From contig JAUYAB010000075.1 in the NCBI GenBank assembly GCA_030693705.1, positions 1-64,000 on the forward strand: a DNA stretch of 64,000 nt, read 5' to 3'. A program made the translations under genes and the position numbers. The stretch's first letter is position 1. Each line of letters opens with the position of its first letter. Origin of the DNA: Ignavibacteria bacterium. Its GTDB lineage: Bacteria > Bacteroidota > Ignavibacteria > Ignavibacteriales > Ignavibacteriaceae. Positions 25,172-34,979 of the stretch are shown here, in pieces. Below the pieces are notes generated by a model that worked only from the letters and a program-made list of their open reading frames with translations, was not told the origin of the DNA and searched no databases.

Positions 25172-26202
25172 TGAATAAAATAATAGACCTCCGCAGCGAT
25201 ACTGTAACCAAACCTTCCGCTGAAATGCGTAAAGCCATGTATGAAGCCGAAGTCGGTGACGATGTTTTTAAAGAAGACCCGACCGTAAACGAACTTGAAA
25301 AATTCGCAGCAGAACTAATAGGAAAAGAAGCGGCTTTGTTTGTTTCTTCAGGAGTTATGGGAAATCAACTATGTTTAAATGTGTTAACAAATCCCGGCGA
25401 TGAAATTATCTGCGAAAAGAACGCGCACATTTTTAATTATGAATCGGGGTCACCTTCTGCATTAAGCGGGATACAAATTTATCCGGTTGAAGGAAATCTC
25501 GGTGTATTTACTCCTGAACAAGCGGAAGCTGCAATCCGTCCCGTGAGCGCTTATTATATGCCCCGCACGAAGGTTATTGAAGTTGAGAACACCCACAACC
25601 GTGCAAGCGGCGCCGTCCATCCGATTGAAAATATTATTGCATTAAAAAATGTAGCAAAGAAATATAATCTCTTTTTTCATCTAGACGGTGCAAGAATTTG
25701 GAATGCTTCTGCTGCAACCGGAATTTCTGTTGCGGAATATGCTTCGCATTTCGATACTATCTCTTGCTGTTTATCAAAAGGATTAGGCGCTCCGGTCGGT
25801 TCGATCATCGCCGGATCAAAAGAATTTATCGATAAAGCATTTTGTGTAAGAAAAGCTTGGGGCGGGGGAATGCGTCAAGTTGGAATTCTCGCCGCCGCCG
25901 GTTTGTTCGCTCTTAAAAATAATCGAGACAGATTAAAAGAAGATCACGAAAAAGCGCAGATACTTGCGCAAAGTATTTCAGCAAATCCAAATTTAAAAGT
26001 GAACTTGGAAGCGGTACAAACCAATATCATTATTTTTGAACCATTAAAGATGACAGTTGAAGAAGCTCAAACAAAATGCAAAGAAAAAGGTTTGCTTCTT
26101 TCTGCGGGAACAGCAACAGCCTTGCGAGCGGTTACTCATCTTGATGTAAGCTTCGAGGAAATAGAAAAAGCAAAAGAAATTATGAATAGAGTTTTCAGTT
26201 AA
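25171..26202 (+). CDS. ltaE: Low-specificity L-threonine aldolase
   Basis: PLP enzyme that splits L-threonine/L-allo-threonine to glycine and acetaldehyde. The 343-aa protein opens IDLRSDTVTKPSAEMRKAM, shows LFVSSGVMGNQ, the PLP-ring-contacting LDGARIWNA, and the Schiff-base lysine K203 in CLSKGLGAPVGS. It starts with GTG overlapping the Uma2 stop. The assignment to threonine aldolase is secure; exact stereospecificity is not visible. Confidence 0.95.
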   Translation: MNKIIDLRSDTVTKPSAEMRKAMYEAEVGDDVFKEDPTVNELEKFAAELIGKEAALFVSSGVMGNQLCLNVLTNPGDEIICEKNAHIFNYESGSPSALSGIQIYPVEGNLGVFTPEQAEAAIRPVSAYYMPRTKVIEVENTHNRASGAVHPIENIIALKNVAKKYNLFFHLDGARIWNASAATGISVAEYASHFDTISCCLSKGLGAPVGSIIAGSKEFIDKAFCVRKAWGGGMRQVGILAAAGLFALKNNRDRLKEDHEKAQILAQSISANPNLKVNLEAVQTNIIIFEPLKMTVEEAQTKCKEKGLLLSAGTATALRAVTHLDVSFEEIEKAKEIMNRVFS

Positions 26203-26288
26203 TAAGAATTGAAACGTCTATCCGGAAATAAATGATGATATTTCAGCTTAGGGAAATTATTTCGATGTAATAACTAAAAGGTGGTAAC

Positions 26289-27116
26289 ATGAGCAATATT
26301 AAATTATTTGAAAACAAAAAAATACGTTCTTCGTGGAATAGCGAAGAAGAGAAATGGTATTTCTCTGTAATTGATGTTATACAAATTCTCACGGAAAGTC
26401 CGCGTCCCAGAAAATATTGGAATGCACTAAAAACCAAGCTAAAAGATGAGGGAAGTCAGTTGTCCCAAAGTATGGGACAACTGAAAATGCAATCGGCAGA
26501 CGGGAAATTTTATCGTACCGATGTTGCAGATACCGAACAGCTTTTGAGGTTAATTCAATCCATTCCATCTCCTAAAGCAGAACCTTTAAAGCAATGGCTC
26601 GCAAGAGTTGGTTACGAAAGAATAGAGGAAACAGAAAATCCCGAATTAACTTTTGACCGCGCTATGGAAACCTATTTGAAAAAAGGGTATTCAAAGGAGT
26701 GGATAAACCAAAGATTGAAAAGTATTGAAGTCCGTAAGGAATTAACGGATGAATGGGAGAATCGTGGAGTTAAAAAAGGAGGGGAATTTGCAATCCTAAC
26801 TGATGAAATTACTACCGCATGGAGCGGTTTTACTACCAAACAATACAAAAATTTTAAAAACTTGAAGAAAGAAAATCTACGCGACCACATGACCAATTTG
26901 GAGTTAGTGCTCAATATGCTCGCGGAGGCAACCACAACAGAAATTTCAAAAGAAAAGAATCCTGAAACTTTTGAAGAAAATAAGAAAATTGCAAAACAAG
27001 GTGGGACAATTGCCGGGAATGCCAGGAAAGAAATTGAAGAAAAATCCGGGAAAAAAGTGGTTACGCAATTAAATGCAAAACAGTTACGGGCAAAGGAAGC
27101 TAAAAAACTAAAATAA
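26289..27116 (+). CDS. BRO-N domain (phage antirepressor-like) protein
   Basis: A 275-aa protein with an N-terminal BRO domain (residues about 1-110: KIRSSWNSEEEKWYFSVIDVIQILTESPRPRKYWNALK, then FYRTDVADTEQLLRLIQSIPS). A middle conserved helical part follows (LTFDRAMETYLKKGYSKEWINQRLKSIEVRKELTDEW), with a lysine-rich C-terminus. BRO-N proteins bind DNA and occur in phages and as stand-alone chromosomal genes. No other phage gene is nearby, so it is better seen as a chromosomal member. A ribosome-binding site AAGGTGG precedes it. Confidence 0.85.
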   Translation: MSNIKLFENKKIRSSWNSEEEKWYFSVIDVIQILTESPRPRKYWNALKTKLKDEGSQLSQSMGQLKMQSADGKFYRTDVADTEQLLRLIQSIPSPKAEPLKQWLARVGYERIEETENPELTFDRAMETYLKKGYSKEWINQRLKSIEVRKELTDEWENRGVKKGGEFAILTDEITTAWSGFTTKQYKNFKNLKKENLRDHMTNLELVLNMLAEATTTEISKEKNPETFEENKKIAKQGGTIAGNARKEIEEKSGKKVVTQLNAKQLRAKEAKKLK

Positions 27117-27229
27117 AAAAAATAACCTCGCTTGAAGTTCATTTCATCTGTGGTGAATAACTATTTATTGGTAATTTTCTTTCAGTGTTATAAAGCTTTT
27201 TAAATAATTTATAGAGATCATTTTTTAAT

Positions 27230-27685
27230 ATGAATATTAAAGATTATAAACATCGCACTTCCGTTACCGTGCGTTTTCACGAAGTTGATATGCTTGGCGT
27301 TTGCAACAATGCTGTGTATTTAAACTATTTTGAGTATGCCCGGCTGCAATACATAAAAGATATTGGGTTACTTCCTGAAGCCGGAATTTTTACAGACGGC
27401 GACGTTTACTTTATGGTAAGAAATGAAGTGAATTATAAATCTCACGCTTTTTACGATGAAAAATTATTGATCTTCAGTCGAATAGCATTTATTAAAAATT
27501 CGTCATACGGATTTGAACATATCATCATCAAAGACAACACGGGCGAGTTGGTTGCAGACGGCGCCGGGGTTTTTGTTCATGTTGAAGCAAAAACCAAAAA
27601 GCCGATCAATATAAAACAACATATGATTGATGTTGTGAAAAATTATGAACCGAACGTTAAAATTTTAAGAGAAGGAAACATCTAA
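27230..27685 (+). CDS. Hotdog-fold acyl-CoA thioesterase (4HBT/YbgC-like)
   Basis: A 151-aa protein with the hotdog-fold pattern VTVRFHEVDMLGVCNNAVYLNYFEYARLQYIKDIG. The Asp in VDMLG and the long helix match the 4-hydroxybenzoyl-CoA thioesterase/YbgC group. It would hydrolyse acyl-CoA thioesters. It is followed 16 bases later by the exonuclease gene with its own strong ribosome-binding site. Confidence 0.9.
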   Translation: MNIKDYKHRTSVTVRFHEVDMLGVCNNAVYLNYFEYARLQYIKDIGLLPEAGIFTDGDVYFMVRNEVNYKSHAFYDEKLLIFSRIAFIKNSSYGFEHIIIKDNTGELVADGAGVFVHVEAKTKKPINIKQHMIDVVKNYEPNVKILREGNI

Positions 27686-27701
27686 ATTCAGGAGGAATAT
27701 T

Positions 27702-28406
27702 ATGGCACAAAAAATAACAAGACAAATTGTTTTTGATATTGAAACCAGCGGGTGCAGGCTAACCGAACTTGCAGAAAGTCAACAGGAGTACATTCTTCGC
27801 GAGGCGCTGAAGGAAACCGACGAGACCATCCGCCAACAAAAAACCGATGATGCAGAAAGATTTTTAAGTCTTTATCCTTATACTGCTAAGGTCGTTGCAA
27901 TAGGAATGTTTGACGTGCAGAATAAAAAAGCATTTGTCTATTACGAGAACGAAGCGGAAGACGAATGGCAATCCGAAGACGGTAAAATTGTTTACAAAGC
28001 TTTCCCGGAAAAAATCATGCTTGAAAGATTCTGGCATGTAATGGAAAAAACAGATCAAGTTGTTACGTTCAACGGAAGAAATTTTGATATTCCGTTTTTA
28101 ATGATGCGCTCTGCAATGCTGAAGGTAAAGCCTTCGAAAAATTTTATGGGTTACCGGTTCGATACAAAAACGCATGTTGATCTCCTTGAACAATTTACAT
28201 TTTACGCTGCAACGAGAAAGTTCAACCTTGATTTTTATTGCCATGCGTTTGGCGTGCAGACTCCCAAATCGCACGAGGTTTCAGGGATGGAAGTGCAAAA
28301 TTTGTATCAAGCCGGGAGAATTAAAGATATCGCCGTCTACTGCGGAAAAGATATTGTCGCCACTTACAAACTTTTCAAAATATGGGAAGATTATCTAAAG
28401 TTTTAA
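27702..28406 (+). CDS. PolB-like 3'-5' exonuclease (RNase H fold)
   Basis: A 234-aa DEDD-type exonuclease. Exo I is IVFDIETSG (D12, E14), Exo II is VVTFNGRNFDIPFLM, and Exo III lies in IAVYCGKDIVATYKLFKIW, where the Tyr/Cys-Gly-Lys-Asp replaces the usual Y-x-x-x-D. It looks like a stand-alone version of the proofreading domain of family B DNA polymerases and probably acts in DNA repair. A strong AGGAGGA ribosome-binding site precedes the ATG. A terminator follows at 28412. Confidence 0.88.
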   Translation: MAQKITRQIVFDIETSGCRLTELAESQQEYILREALKETDETIRQQKTDDAERFLSLYPYTAKVVAIGMFDVQNKKAFVYYENEAEDEWQSEDGKIVYKAFPEKIMLERFWHVMEKTDQVVTFNGRNFDIPFLMMRSAMLKVKPSKNFMGYRFDTKTHVDLLEQFTFYAATRKFNLDFYCHAFGVQTPKSHEVSGMEVQNLYQAGRIKDIAVYCGKDIVATYKLFKIWEDYLKF

Positions 28407-28411
28407 CAAAA

Positions 28412-28440
28412 AAAATGCCGGCACTAGACGCCGGCATTTT
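28412..28440. terminator. Bidirectional terminator between convergent genes
   Basis: The arms AAAATGCCGGC (28412-28422) and GCCGGCATTTT (28430-28440) pair perfectly around a seven-base loop. The structure lies between the exonuclease gene and the convergent secreted-protein gene and can serve both. Confidence 0.85.
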
Positions 28441-28492
28441 CATTCACGTCATTACTTCACTATTCCAGGTCATTATTTACTTAGGGTCATCT

Positions 28493-29056
28493 TCATTTTT
28501 TCTTCGTGCCTTTAGACGGAGCTTCTTCTTTTTCAGAATCGTTTTTATGCTCTTCCAAATATTTATCTGCATCTGAACCTTCAAACATCTCTATTTTTTC
28601 AGTACCATTCTCTTTTGTGGTTACGGTTACGGTTTTATTCCCATCTCTATTTTGAATAACAATTTTCTTTTTGATTTTATTCGGACCAAAAGAATCCATA
28701 AAATCCGAAACATCAATTCTGATGTTGCTGTCTAATCCTCTATCATGGAAGAAATTAAACTTATGTGAAGGCAAAGTTAGTTCGTCGATATCCACATCAT
28801 TGTCTTCATTCCAATCGAAATCCTCATCATCATTAATAACGATGACTTTCTTTGCGTGTTTCTTCATCAGCAGTTTTAGCAGCTCCTCAGCTTCTTCCCC
28901 GGTAAAGGAAACCGTTCCTTTATCGGTTTTAACCTCAATACTCTTAGCATTACCTTCAATTTTTTTAAGTTTTTCCTTTATATTTTTTTCTTGGGCAAAA
29001 ACGCCGAAAGAAATGGCTAAACCTAAAATCACAGCAAAAAGAAATTGTTTTTTCAT
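28493..29056 (-). CDS. Exported acidic protein of unknown function
   Basis: A 187-aa protein with a clear signal peptide (MKKQFLFAVILGLAISFGVFA). The mature part is strongly charged. It contains IKEKLKKIEGNAKSIEVKTDKG, an acidic run VINDDEDFDWNEDNDVDIDE, and KKKIVIQNRDGNKTVTVTTKENGTEK, and it ends in a Lys/Glu-rich tail. No family recognised. It is likely periplasmic, as no lipobox or sorting domain is seen. Confidence 0.75.
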   Translation of the reverse strand: MKKQFLFAVILGLAISFGVFAQEKNIKEKLKKIEGNAKSIEVKTDKGTVSFTGEEAEELLKLLMKKHAKKVIVINDDEDFDWNEDNDVDIDELTLPSHKFNFFHDRGLDSNIRIDVSDFMDSFGPNKIKKKIVIQNRDGNKTVTVTTKENGTEKIEMFEGSDADKYLEEHKNDSEKEEAPSKGTKKK

Positions 29057-29190
29057 CTTTTTATCCTTTCGTTTAATATTTAGATGGATGACAATCCCAA
29101 AAGTTCCGTTTGATTCTCCCCAAATCCTTATTCAAACTTAAATTAAATCCTTATATTTTGAACAGTAAAAATTAACCTTCGAAAAGAAAA

Positions 29191-31413
29191 ATGACAGAAC
29201 CTGAAGTAACATTAGATTTGGCAATAGAACACGGACTGAACAAAGAAGAATACGAAAAAATTTGTAAGATTCTCGGGCGGAGACCAAATTTTACGGAACT
29301 CGGAATTTTTAGCGTAATGTGGAGCGAACATTGCAGTTACAAAAACTCAATCGCACTCTTAAAGACTCTACCCAGAAGCGGCGGCAAACTCCTTGTTGGC
29401 GCCGGTGAAGAAAATGCAGGTTTAGTCGATATCGGCGATGGTTTGGCAGTAGCTTTTAAGATCGAAAGCCACAATCATCCGTCGGCGGTTGAGCCGTACC
29501 AGGGCGCGGCTACAGGTGTTGGCGGAATCATGCGCGATATTTTTACAATGGGCGCTCGACCAATTGCCTCACTCAATTCACTTCGCTTCGGATCATTAAA
29601 AGATGCGAGAACCCGTTATTTGTTTGATGGAGTTGTGAAAGGAATTGGTGATTACGGAAATAGTTTTGGCGTTCCAACCATAGCCGGGGAAGTGTATTTT
29701 GATGAGTGTTATCAAGGCAATCCGCTTATTAATGCGATGGCTGTTGGAATTGTTAAAATTGGACAAAGTGCATCAGCTACAGCCGAAGGGGAAGGAAATC
29801 CCGTGATGATCGTTGGTTCTTCTACCGGCAGAGATGGAATTCATGGTGCAACATTTGCATCGGTAGAAATATCTGAAGAATCGGAAGCGAAAAGAACTTC
29901 GGTTCAGGTTGGCGATCCTTTCACAGAAAAACTTTTGCTCGAAGCTTCTTTAGAGATTATTCGTGAAGATTTGATCGTCGGTATTCAGGATATGGGCGCA
30001 GCCGGAATATCCTGTTCAACTTCCGAGATGAGCGCAAAAGGAAGATCGGGGATGAAGATCGATCTTTCAAAAGTTCCGTTACGTGAGTCGGGAATGTCGG
30101 CGTATGAAATTATGCTTTCCGAAAGCCAGGAACGGATGCTCGTTGTAGCTAAAAAAGGATGGGAAGATAGAGTAAAAGAAATTTTTGAAAAATGGGATTT
30201 GCATTGCGAAATAATCGGAACCGTAACAACCGATGGCAAATTGGACATCGAATACCTCGGTGAAAAAAAAGCCGAACTTCCCGCGTATGAATTAGTTCTT
30301 GGCGGCGGCGCTCCGGTTTATTATAGAGAAACAGCCGAACCTGAATATCTTTTTGAAACAAGAAATTATCCATTGGATAAACTTCCGCAACCGGGAAATC
30401 TTTCCGAAACATTCTTAAAAGTATTTTCTTCTCCGAACATCGTTTCTAAAAAATGGGTGTATGAGCAATATGATTCAATGGTACGAACAAATACCGTTGT
30501 AGGTCCCGGATGTGATGCTGCAGTGATCAGAATTAAAGGGACGAAAAAAGCATTGGCAGTTAAAACCGATTGCAACGGAAGATACGTTTATCTCAATCCG
30601 AAAGAAGGAACGAAGATTGCAGTTGCTGAATCAGCGCGCAACGTTGTTTGCAGCGGTGGAGTTCCTCTGGCAATTACCAATTGTTTGAATTTTGGTAATC
30701 CTTACAAACCTGAAATCTATTGGCAATTCAGCAAAGCAATTGAAGGAATGGGGGAAGCCTGCCGTTATTTTGATACCCCTGTTACCGGTGGAAACGTCAG
30801 TTTTTATAACGAATCTCCTGATACCTCTGTCTATCCAACACCTGTAATCGGAATGGTTGGATTAATTGAAGATTACGAAAACATCATGACTTCTTATTTT
30901 AAAAGCGAAGATGATTTAATCTACCTTCTTGGTGAGGATTTTGAAGAGATCGGTGGAAGTGAGTATCTAAAAGTAATTCATAAAGTGGTTGCAGGTGAAC
31001 CGCCAAAAATTGATCTGGAAAAGGAAAAACAATTGCATGAGGTTGTGCTCGGTTTAATCAGTAAAAAACTTATTAACTCTGCGCACGATGTTTCAGACGG
31101 TGGAATAATTACCGCACTTGCAGAATGCTGCGTTATGAATGAAGCAAAACCGTTAGGCGCAGAAATTTCTGTTGATGTTGCCACACGGGAAGATTTTGCT
31201 TTCTTTTCAGAATCACAATCGCGAGTGATCGTTTCTGTTTCGCCGGAAAAGAAAGATGAATTTGATGCATTTCTTCTCGCTAAAGATTTTCCAGTATTGC
31301 AAATAGGAAAAGTTGGAGGGAAATCATTTCATATTAATGACCACAGGATGAATCTCCTTTTACTATCGAATATTTATTACAATACGATAAGTAAGTTGAT
31401 GGATCCTCAATAA
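29191..31413 (+). CDS. purL: Phosphoribosylformylglycinamidine synthase subunit PurL
   Basis: ATP-dependent large catalytic subunit of FGAM synthase in purine biosynthesis. The 740-aa length fits the small PurL (purQ/purS-dependent) form. Motifs seen are [11 protein letters not shown] near residue 45, [63 protein letters not shown] and [10 protein letters not shown]. The glutaminase (PurQ) and PurS genes are not in this window. Confidence 0.97.
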   Translation: MTEPEVTLDLAIEHGLNKEEYEKICKILGRRPNFTELGIFSVMWSEHCSYKNSIALLKTLPRSGGKLLVGAGEENAGLVDIGDGLAVAFKIESHNHPSAVEPYQGAATGVGGIMRDIFTMGARPIASLNSLRFGSLKDARTRYLFDGVVKGIGDYGNSFGVPTIAGEVYFDECYQGNPLINAMAVGIVKIGQSASATAEGEGNPVMIVGSSTGRDGIHGATFASVEISEESEAKRTSVQVGDPFTEKLLLEASLEIIREDLIVGIQDMGAAGISCSTSEMSAKGRSGMKIDLSKVPLRESGMSAYEIMLSESQERMLVVAKKGWEDRVKEIFEKWDLHCEIIGTVTTDGKLDIEYLGEKKAELPAYELVLGGGAPVYYRETAEPEYLFETRNYPLDKLPQPGNLSETFLKVFSSPNIVSKKWVYEQYDSMVRTNTVVGPGCDAAVIRIKGTKKALAVKTDCNGRYVYLNPKEGTKIAVAESARNVVCSGGVPLAITNCLNFGNPYKPEIYWQFSKAIEGMGEACRYFDTPVTGGNVSFYNESPDTSVYPTPVIGMVGLIEDYENIMTSYFKSEDDLIYLLGEDFEEIGGSEYLKVIHKVVAGEPPKIDLEKEKQLHEVVLGLISKKLINSAHDVSDGGIITALAECCVMNEAKPLGAEISVDVATREDFAFFSESQSRVIVSVSPEKKDEFDAFLLAKDFPVLQIGKVGGKSFHINDHRMNLLLLSNIYYNTISKLMDPQ

Positions 31414-31429
31414 TGGCAGGATCAATTTG

Positions 31430-32377
31430 ATGATAGGTTATTTAAAAAAATTTTCACTGCTTTACAAAATCTCTCCCGGTTTTAAGAAGTTTGTTGATAC
31501 TCCTAAATACTATTTACTAGGATTGTATCACAACACTGATCAGCATCATCTTTTTTTATTCGCCGGCGGACTTGCCTTTTCACTTTTTGTTTGCATCATT
31601 CCGTTTAATCTTATCCTTTTTGGGATGCTTGGATATTTCTTAGAGTCATCTGCAGTTGAGATTCAAATTAATCATCTTATTGATACGATTATTCCTTATG
31701 CCGTTTATGCTGATTTCGCAAAAAATGTTCTGTATAAAAGAATAAATGAAGTTATTGAATACCGGAATATTGTTGGGTTTATTGGTGTAACCGGACTTTT
31801 TATTGCGGCAAGCGGATTCTTAAGCAGTTTAAGAACGGTATTAAATAAAATCTTCGGCGCTTCTGCGGAAATAAATTTTCTACTCGGATATTTAAGAGAT
31901 TTCGTAACGATCATCATTGTCATTCTAGTTTTTCTCATCGCCACCATAATCTTACCGATGATTGATATTCTTCGCCAGGCTTCGGAACAATATGGTGTTT
32001 TCGAATTTCTTCAGTACGGGATATTCCAAAAAATGTTCACTTCGTTACTTGCGGTCGTTTTAATCTTCGCGCTTTTCTCATGGTTGTATAAGTTTGTCCC
32101 AACTAAAAAAATTTCCAGGAGGGGAGTACGGTTTGGTGCGTTTTGGGCTGCGTTATTGTGGGAAATTGCAAAGCAGATTTTTGGTTTTTACATCTACAAT
32201 TTTGCAACGTTAGGAAAAATATATGGAACGTATGTTGTGATTGTTGTAATTGCGTTCTGGATTTACTATACAGCAGTGGTTTTTATTGTTGGGGCAGAAA
32301 TGGGGAAACTGTTCGATGATAGACAAAAGGATGAGGCAATGTTAAAAGCCTCTCAGTTTTCTTTGTTTTCGAAATAA
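31430..32377 (+). CDS. YihY/BrkB-family inner membrane protein
   Basis: A 315-aa protein with about six hydrophobic spans. The family run HLFLFAGGLAFSLFVCIIPFNLILFGMLG is near residue 40, and the C-terminal signature is GVRFGAFWAALLWEIAKQIFGFYI. Older names call it ribonuclease BN or virulence factor BrkB, but a transport or membrane role is more likely. The ATG at 31430 is used rather than the TTG just before it. It lies 16 bases after purL. Confidence 0.9.
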   Translation: MIGYLKKFSLLYKISPGFKKFVDTPKYYLLGLYHNTDQHHLFLFAGGLAFSLFVCIIPFNLILFGMLGYFLESSAVEIQINHLIDTIIPYAVYADFAKNVLYKRINEVIEYRNIVGFIGVTGLFIAASGFLSSLRTVLNKIFGASAEINFLLGYLRDFVTIIIVILVFLIATIILPMIDILRQASEQYGVFEFLQYGIFQKMFTSLLAVVLIFALFSWLYKFVPTKKISRRGVRFGAFWAALLWEIAKQIFGFYIYNFATLGKIYGTYVVIVVIAFWIYYTAVVFIVGAEMGKLFDDRQKDEAMLKASQFSLFSK

Positions 32378-32393
32378 CAAAACTTTAGTGTTT

Positions 32394-33578
32394 TTATAAA
32401 ATATTATAACTTAATCCTACCGAAGTTGTTAGTTCTTGCGGGTTAGAACCTTTTTTTAAGAACCTTGAATTTATAGTAACATAAATATTGTTTTCAACGT
32501 AATACCCAAAAGATGCATCTAAAGTATGAAGAGGTTTTATAACTAATCCGGGCTGTTTTTCATAATCGAATGTATATTTCGCAAGAAAATTGATGCGGTT
32601 GCTTAATTCATAAATGAAATCAAGATTAGCGCTCACGGTGTACTTTTTGAAATATAAACTATCAAGAGGTGAGGTAATTACAATCTTAAAATTAATTTGT
32701 GTATCCCAACTAATCGGGAATGAATATTTGCCGTTTAAACTTGTTTCGGGAGACCCAACACGCAACGTGTCTTTTGTAGAAGTTGGAATTTTAATCCCTG
32801 CAGAAGTTAACCAACCGTAATATCTATCGTTTACTCTTTCATTGATGTTAAATAATACCTGCCGCATTCTTTGGAACCCTATTGCCCCAACACCACCGAA
32901 CTCATCAATTAAACCGCTTTTTTGAATTTCTTTTTCGATATCGTCAAACCAAAATGTTTCATAAGTGGTTTGATAAACTTCTTGATATTCTTGCTGCCGG
33001 TCGATGATGTTTGCAATGGCGATCATTGTTTCTTTCGGCAAATTGCCCTTTATAACGTTATCGCGCAACAAATGTCCTTCTATGCGCACAGCCTTTGCAA
33101 GCGCCGTTGCGTTGATATACCTTCCATAACCGAATCCGACTGTTATTGCAGACTCAATATGCGTGAAGGAGGAATTTTTGACCCATCTGAAAGGTTTTAA
33201 ATAAAAAGATCCAACATGTCTTGCCGCAAGTTCAGCAGCCCCAAAGAAGTTTTTGGTTTCTGAAAAATATTTTAGAAAACTTGCATCAACGTTTACGTCG
33301 TTGTTGTATTGTGAAAAATTCTTTCCGCCGCTTGCATCCACATTAAGAAACCAGGCAAGCGGAAGAGACGAGTAAAAAGTTTTATACGAAAGTGTTCCGA
33401 GAGCATTGTTTGAACTTACTGAATCGCCAACCTGCGACCAGTTCCAATTTCCGTTAAAACGAAAGACAGTAGCTCTGCTAACTGCCACCTGGTAATCGGT
33501 TACGTTAACGTTTTGGCTAAACGTTAAGCTAATTCCTCCTATAACGAAAAGGAAGAAAAAAAGCGTCGCCCTTTTCAT
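32394..33578 (-). CDS. Putative outer-membrane beta-barrel protein
   Basis: A 394-aa exported protein with a signal peptide (residues 1-21). The body has many alternating-hydrophobicity strands (for example FLNVDASGGKNFSQYNNDVNVDASFLKYF, YTVSANLDFIYELSNRINFLAKYTFDYE and ELTTSVGLSYNIL), consistent with a beta-barrel reaching to the C-terminus. A central helical insertion (DRQQEYQEVYQTTYETFWFDDIEKEIQK) is present. No family recognised. It is divergent from the Rrf2 regulator. Confidence 0.7.
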   Translation of the reverse strand: MKRATLFFFLFVIGGISLTFSQNVNVTDYQVAVSRATVFRFNGNWNWSQVGDSVSSNNALGTLSYKTFYSSLPLAWFLNVDASGGKNFSQYNNDVNVDASFLKYFSETKNFFGAAELAARHVGSFYLKPFRWVKNSSFTHIESAITVGFGYGRYINATALAKAVRIEGHLLRDNVIKGNLPKETMIAIANIIDRQQEYQEVYQTTYETFWFDDIEKEIQKSGLIDEFGGVGAIGFQRMRQVLFNINERVNDRYYGWLTSAGIKIPTSTKDTLRVGSPETSLNGKYSFPISWDTQINFKIVITSPLDSLYFKKYTVSANLDFIYELSNRINFLAKYTFDYEKQPGLVIKPLHTLDASFGYYVENNIYVTINSRFLKKGSNPQELTTSVGLSYNIL

Positions 33579-33641
33579 AGAAACTCCGATTAGTTTTTTA
33601 AAAAATTCTGAAGCAAAATAGAAAAATTTTATTAAATAATC

Positions 33642-33693
33642 TTGACTTGTAAGAAAAAATAGCTTAATTTTAATCAGATAAAAATATCTGATT
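33642..33693 (+). promoter_or_regulatory. Promoter and palindromic operator of the Rrf2-nrf cluster
   Basis: A sigma-70-like promoter is visible: TTGACT at 33642-33647, a 17-base spacer, and TAATTT at 33665-33670. Directly downstream lies a perfect palindrome, AATCAGATA-AAAA-TATCTGATT (33672-33693), ending four bases before the Rrf2 start codon. Its place over the transcription start fits autorepression by the regulator encoded next. This is inference from position and symmetry. Confidence 0.65.
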
Positions 33694-33697
33694 TAAC

Positions 33698-34132
33698 ATG
33701 GCAATAATATTTTCAAGAAAATGTGAACTCGGAATACAAGCCGTTCTTTACTTAGCGTCGGCTGAGGGAAGAGAAGTGATCTCCTCGGAAGAAATAGCAA
33801 ATGAACTCAAGATTCCAAAAGAGTTTATTTCAAAGATACTTCAAGAACTCACTTCGAGCGGAATAATTTCTTCCAAGAAAGGGAAGATGGGGGGATTTTC
33901 ATTGGCGAAAAATCCCAACAAAATTCACTTAATTGATATTGTTTTGGCAATTGACGGGGCTGATATATTTTCGAAATGCGTGCTTGGATTTCCAAACTGT
34001 TCGAGTGAAACCCCTTGCCCGATGCACGCAACATGGTCGCAGCTTATTGATGAAACATTTAAAATGTTAAGCGAAGAAACAATTGATAACTACAAGAATA
34101 AAGTTTTAAGAAAAATAGAATCTTTGAAGTAG
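33698..34132 (+). CDS. Rrf2-family Fe-S transcriptional regulator
   Basis: A 144-aa winged-helix regulator of the Rrf2 (IscR/NsrR) family. The N-terminal helix-turn-helix is in VISSEEIANELKIPKEFISKILQELTSSG with the wing GKMGGFSLAK. Three cysteines, C94, C101 and C107 (CVLGFPNCSSETPCPMH), match the [Fe-S] ligands of the family. It heads a co-directional run ending with nrfA, so it probably senses nitric oxide, redox state or oxygen and controls the nitrite reductase genes. A palindromic operator precedes it. Confidence 0.92.
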   Translation: MAIIFSRKCELGIQAVLYLASAEGREVISSEEIANELKIPKEFISKILQELTSSGIISSKKGKMGGFSLAKNPNKIHLIDIVLAIDGADIFSKCVLGFPNCSSETPCPMHATWSQLIDETFKMLSEETIDNYKNKVLRKIESLK

Positions 34133-34133
34133 A

Positions 34134-34943
34134 ATGAAAATCGGTGATCAAACATTAATTGTAACAAGCGAACACGGTTCGTGGGTGATCTTGCTAATTC
34201 CTATGATTATCGGAATAGTTTCAACCAAACTTATTTCAGCGGAAATAATTCCTCTCTTCTTTCTTGTGCTTTTTTCGTTCATGCTGTACAAACCTTCTGA
34301 AATACTTTATTATGAATGGCAGAGTGGACGAAGAAAAAGTCAAAAATATCAAAGTGCGATAGTTTCATTTTTAGTTTATGGATTTTTTGCAGCCGTTTTT
34401 TTCGTTTATGAATTTCTTTTCTTGCAAAAATATTTGCTTTTAGGTTTTGCGGCTGGTGCATTATTAATTTTTATTCTCAGTGTTAATATTAAGTCTTCCG
34501 GAAAATTTTCATTCTTAAGGGAGTTTCTTGGAGTAATGATCTTGACTGCTACCGCGCCTATCGCTGTTTATTTGTTGGGAAACCGAATTACTGATGATGC
34601 TATAACAATTTGGTTTCTGAACATTTTATTCTTTTTCTCCGGTACTTGTTATGTCAATTTTTTAACAGAAAAAATTTCAAGAGCAAAAGGAAAGAACCTA
34701 ATCACCGGAATCATTCCGGCAAAGAATATCCACTTCATTTATCATTTAGCCCTTAGCATTTTTCTTATTTCATTTATCGTCGTTTTCCCGGACCAATATT
34801 TCAAAGCGGTTGCATTTCTTCCGATGGTCATCCATTCTATTACAATGTATTTTTCAGGGAGAATTATTACCAATTTTAAAAAGGTAGGGCTAACGCTCTT
34901 AGGTTATTCATTATTTTTTGCTTTGTTCATTTCGATGAGATAA
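34134..34943 (+). CDS. YwiC-like membrane protein
   Basis: A 269-aa protein with about eight membrane spans. The N-terminal SEHGSWVILLIPMIIGI matches the E-H-G-x-W signature of YwiC-like proteins, whose function is unknown. In Bacillus, ywiC lies next to nitrate-respiration genes, and here too it sits in a nitrite-respiration cluster, one base after the Rrf2 stop. A role in anaerobic respiration is inference. Confidence 0.82.
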   Translation: MKIGDQTLIVTSEHGSWVILLIPMIIGIVSTKLISAEIIPLFFLVLFSFMLYKPSEILYYEWQSGRRKSQKYQSAIVSFLVYGFFAAVFFVYEFLFLQKYLLLGFAAGALLIFILSVNIKSSGKFSFLREFLGVMILTATAPIAVYLLGNRITDDAITIWFLNILFFFSGTCYVNFLTEKISRAKGKNLITGIIPAKNIHFIYHLALSIFLISFIVVFPDQYFKAVAFLPMVIHSITMYFSGRIITNFKKVGLTLLGYSLFFALFISMR

Positions 34944-34979
34944 AATTTTTATGTTATAATCAGACAATAATATCAGATA

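Noticed and set aside
26289-27116. Prophage indicated by the BRO-N gene
   Set aside because: No integrase, terminase, capsid or tail gene is found around it; BRO-N genes often stand alone on chromosomes.
31430-32377. Ribonuclease BN
   Set aside because: The name is a historic misassignment for YihY; the protein is an integral membrane protein without nuclease motifs.
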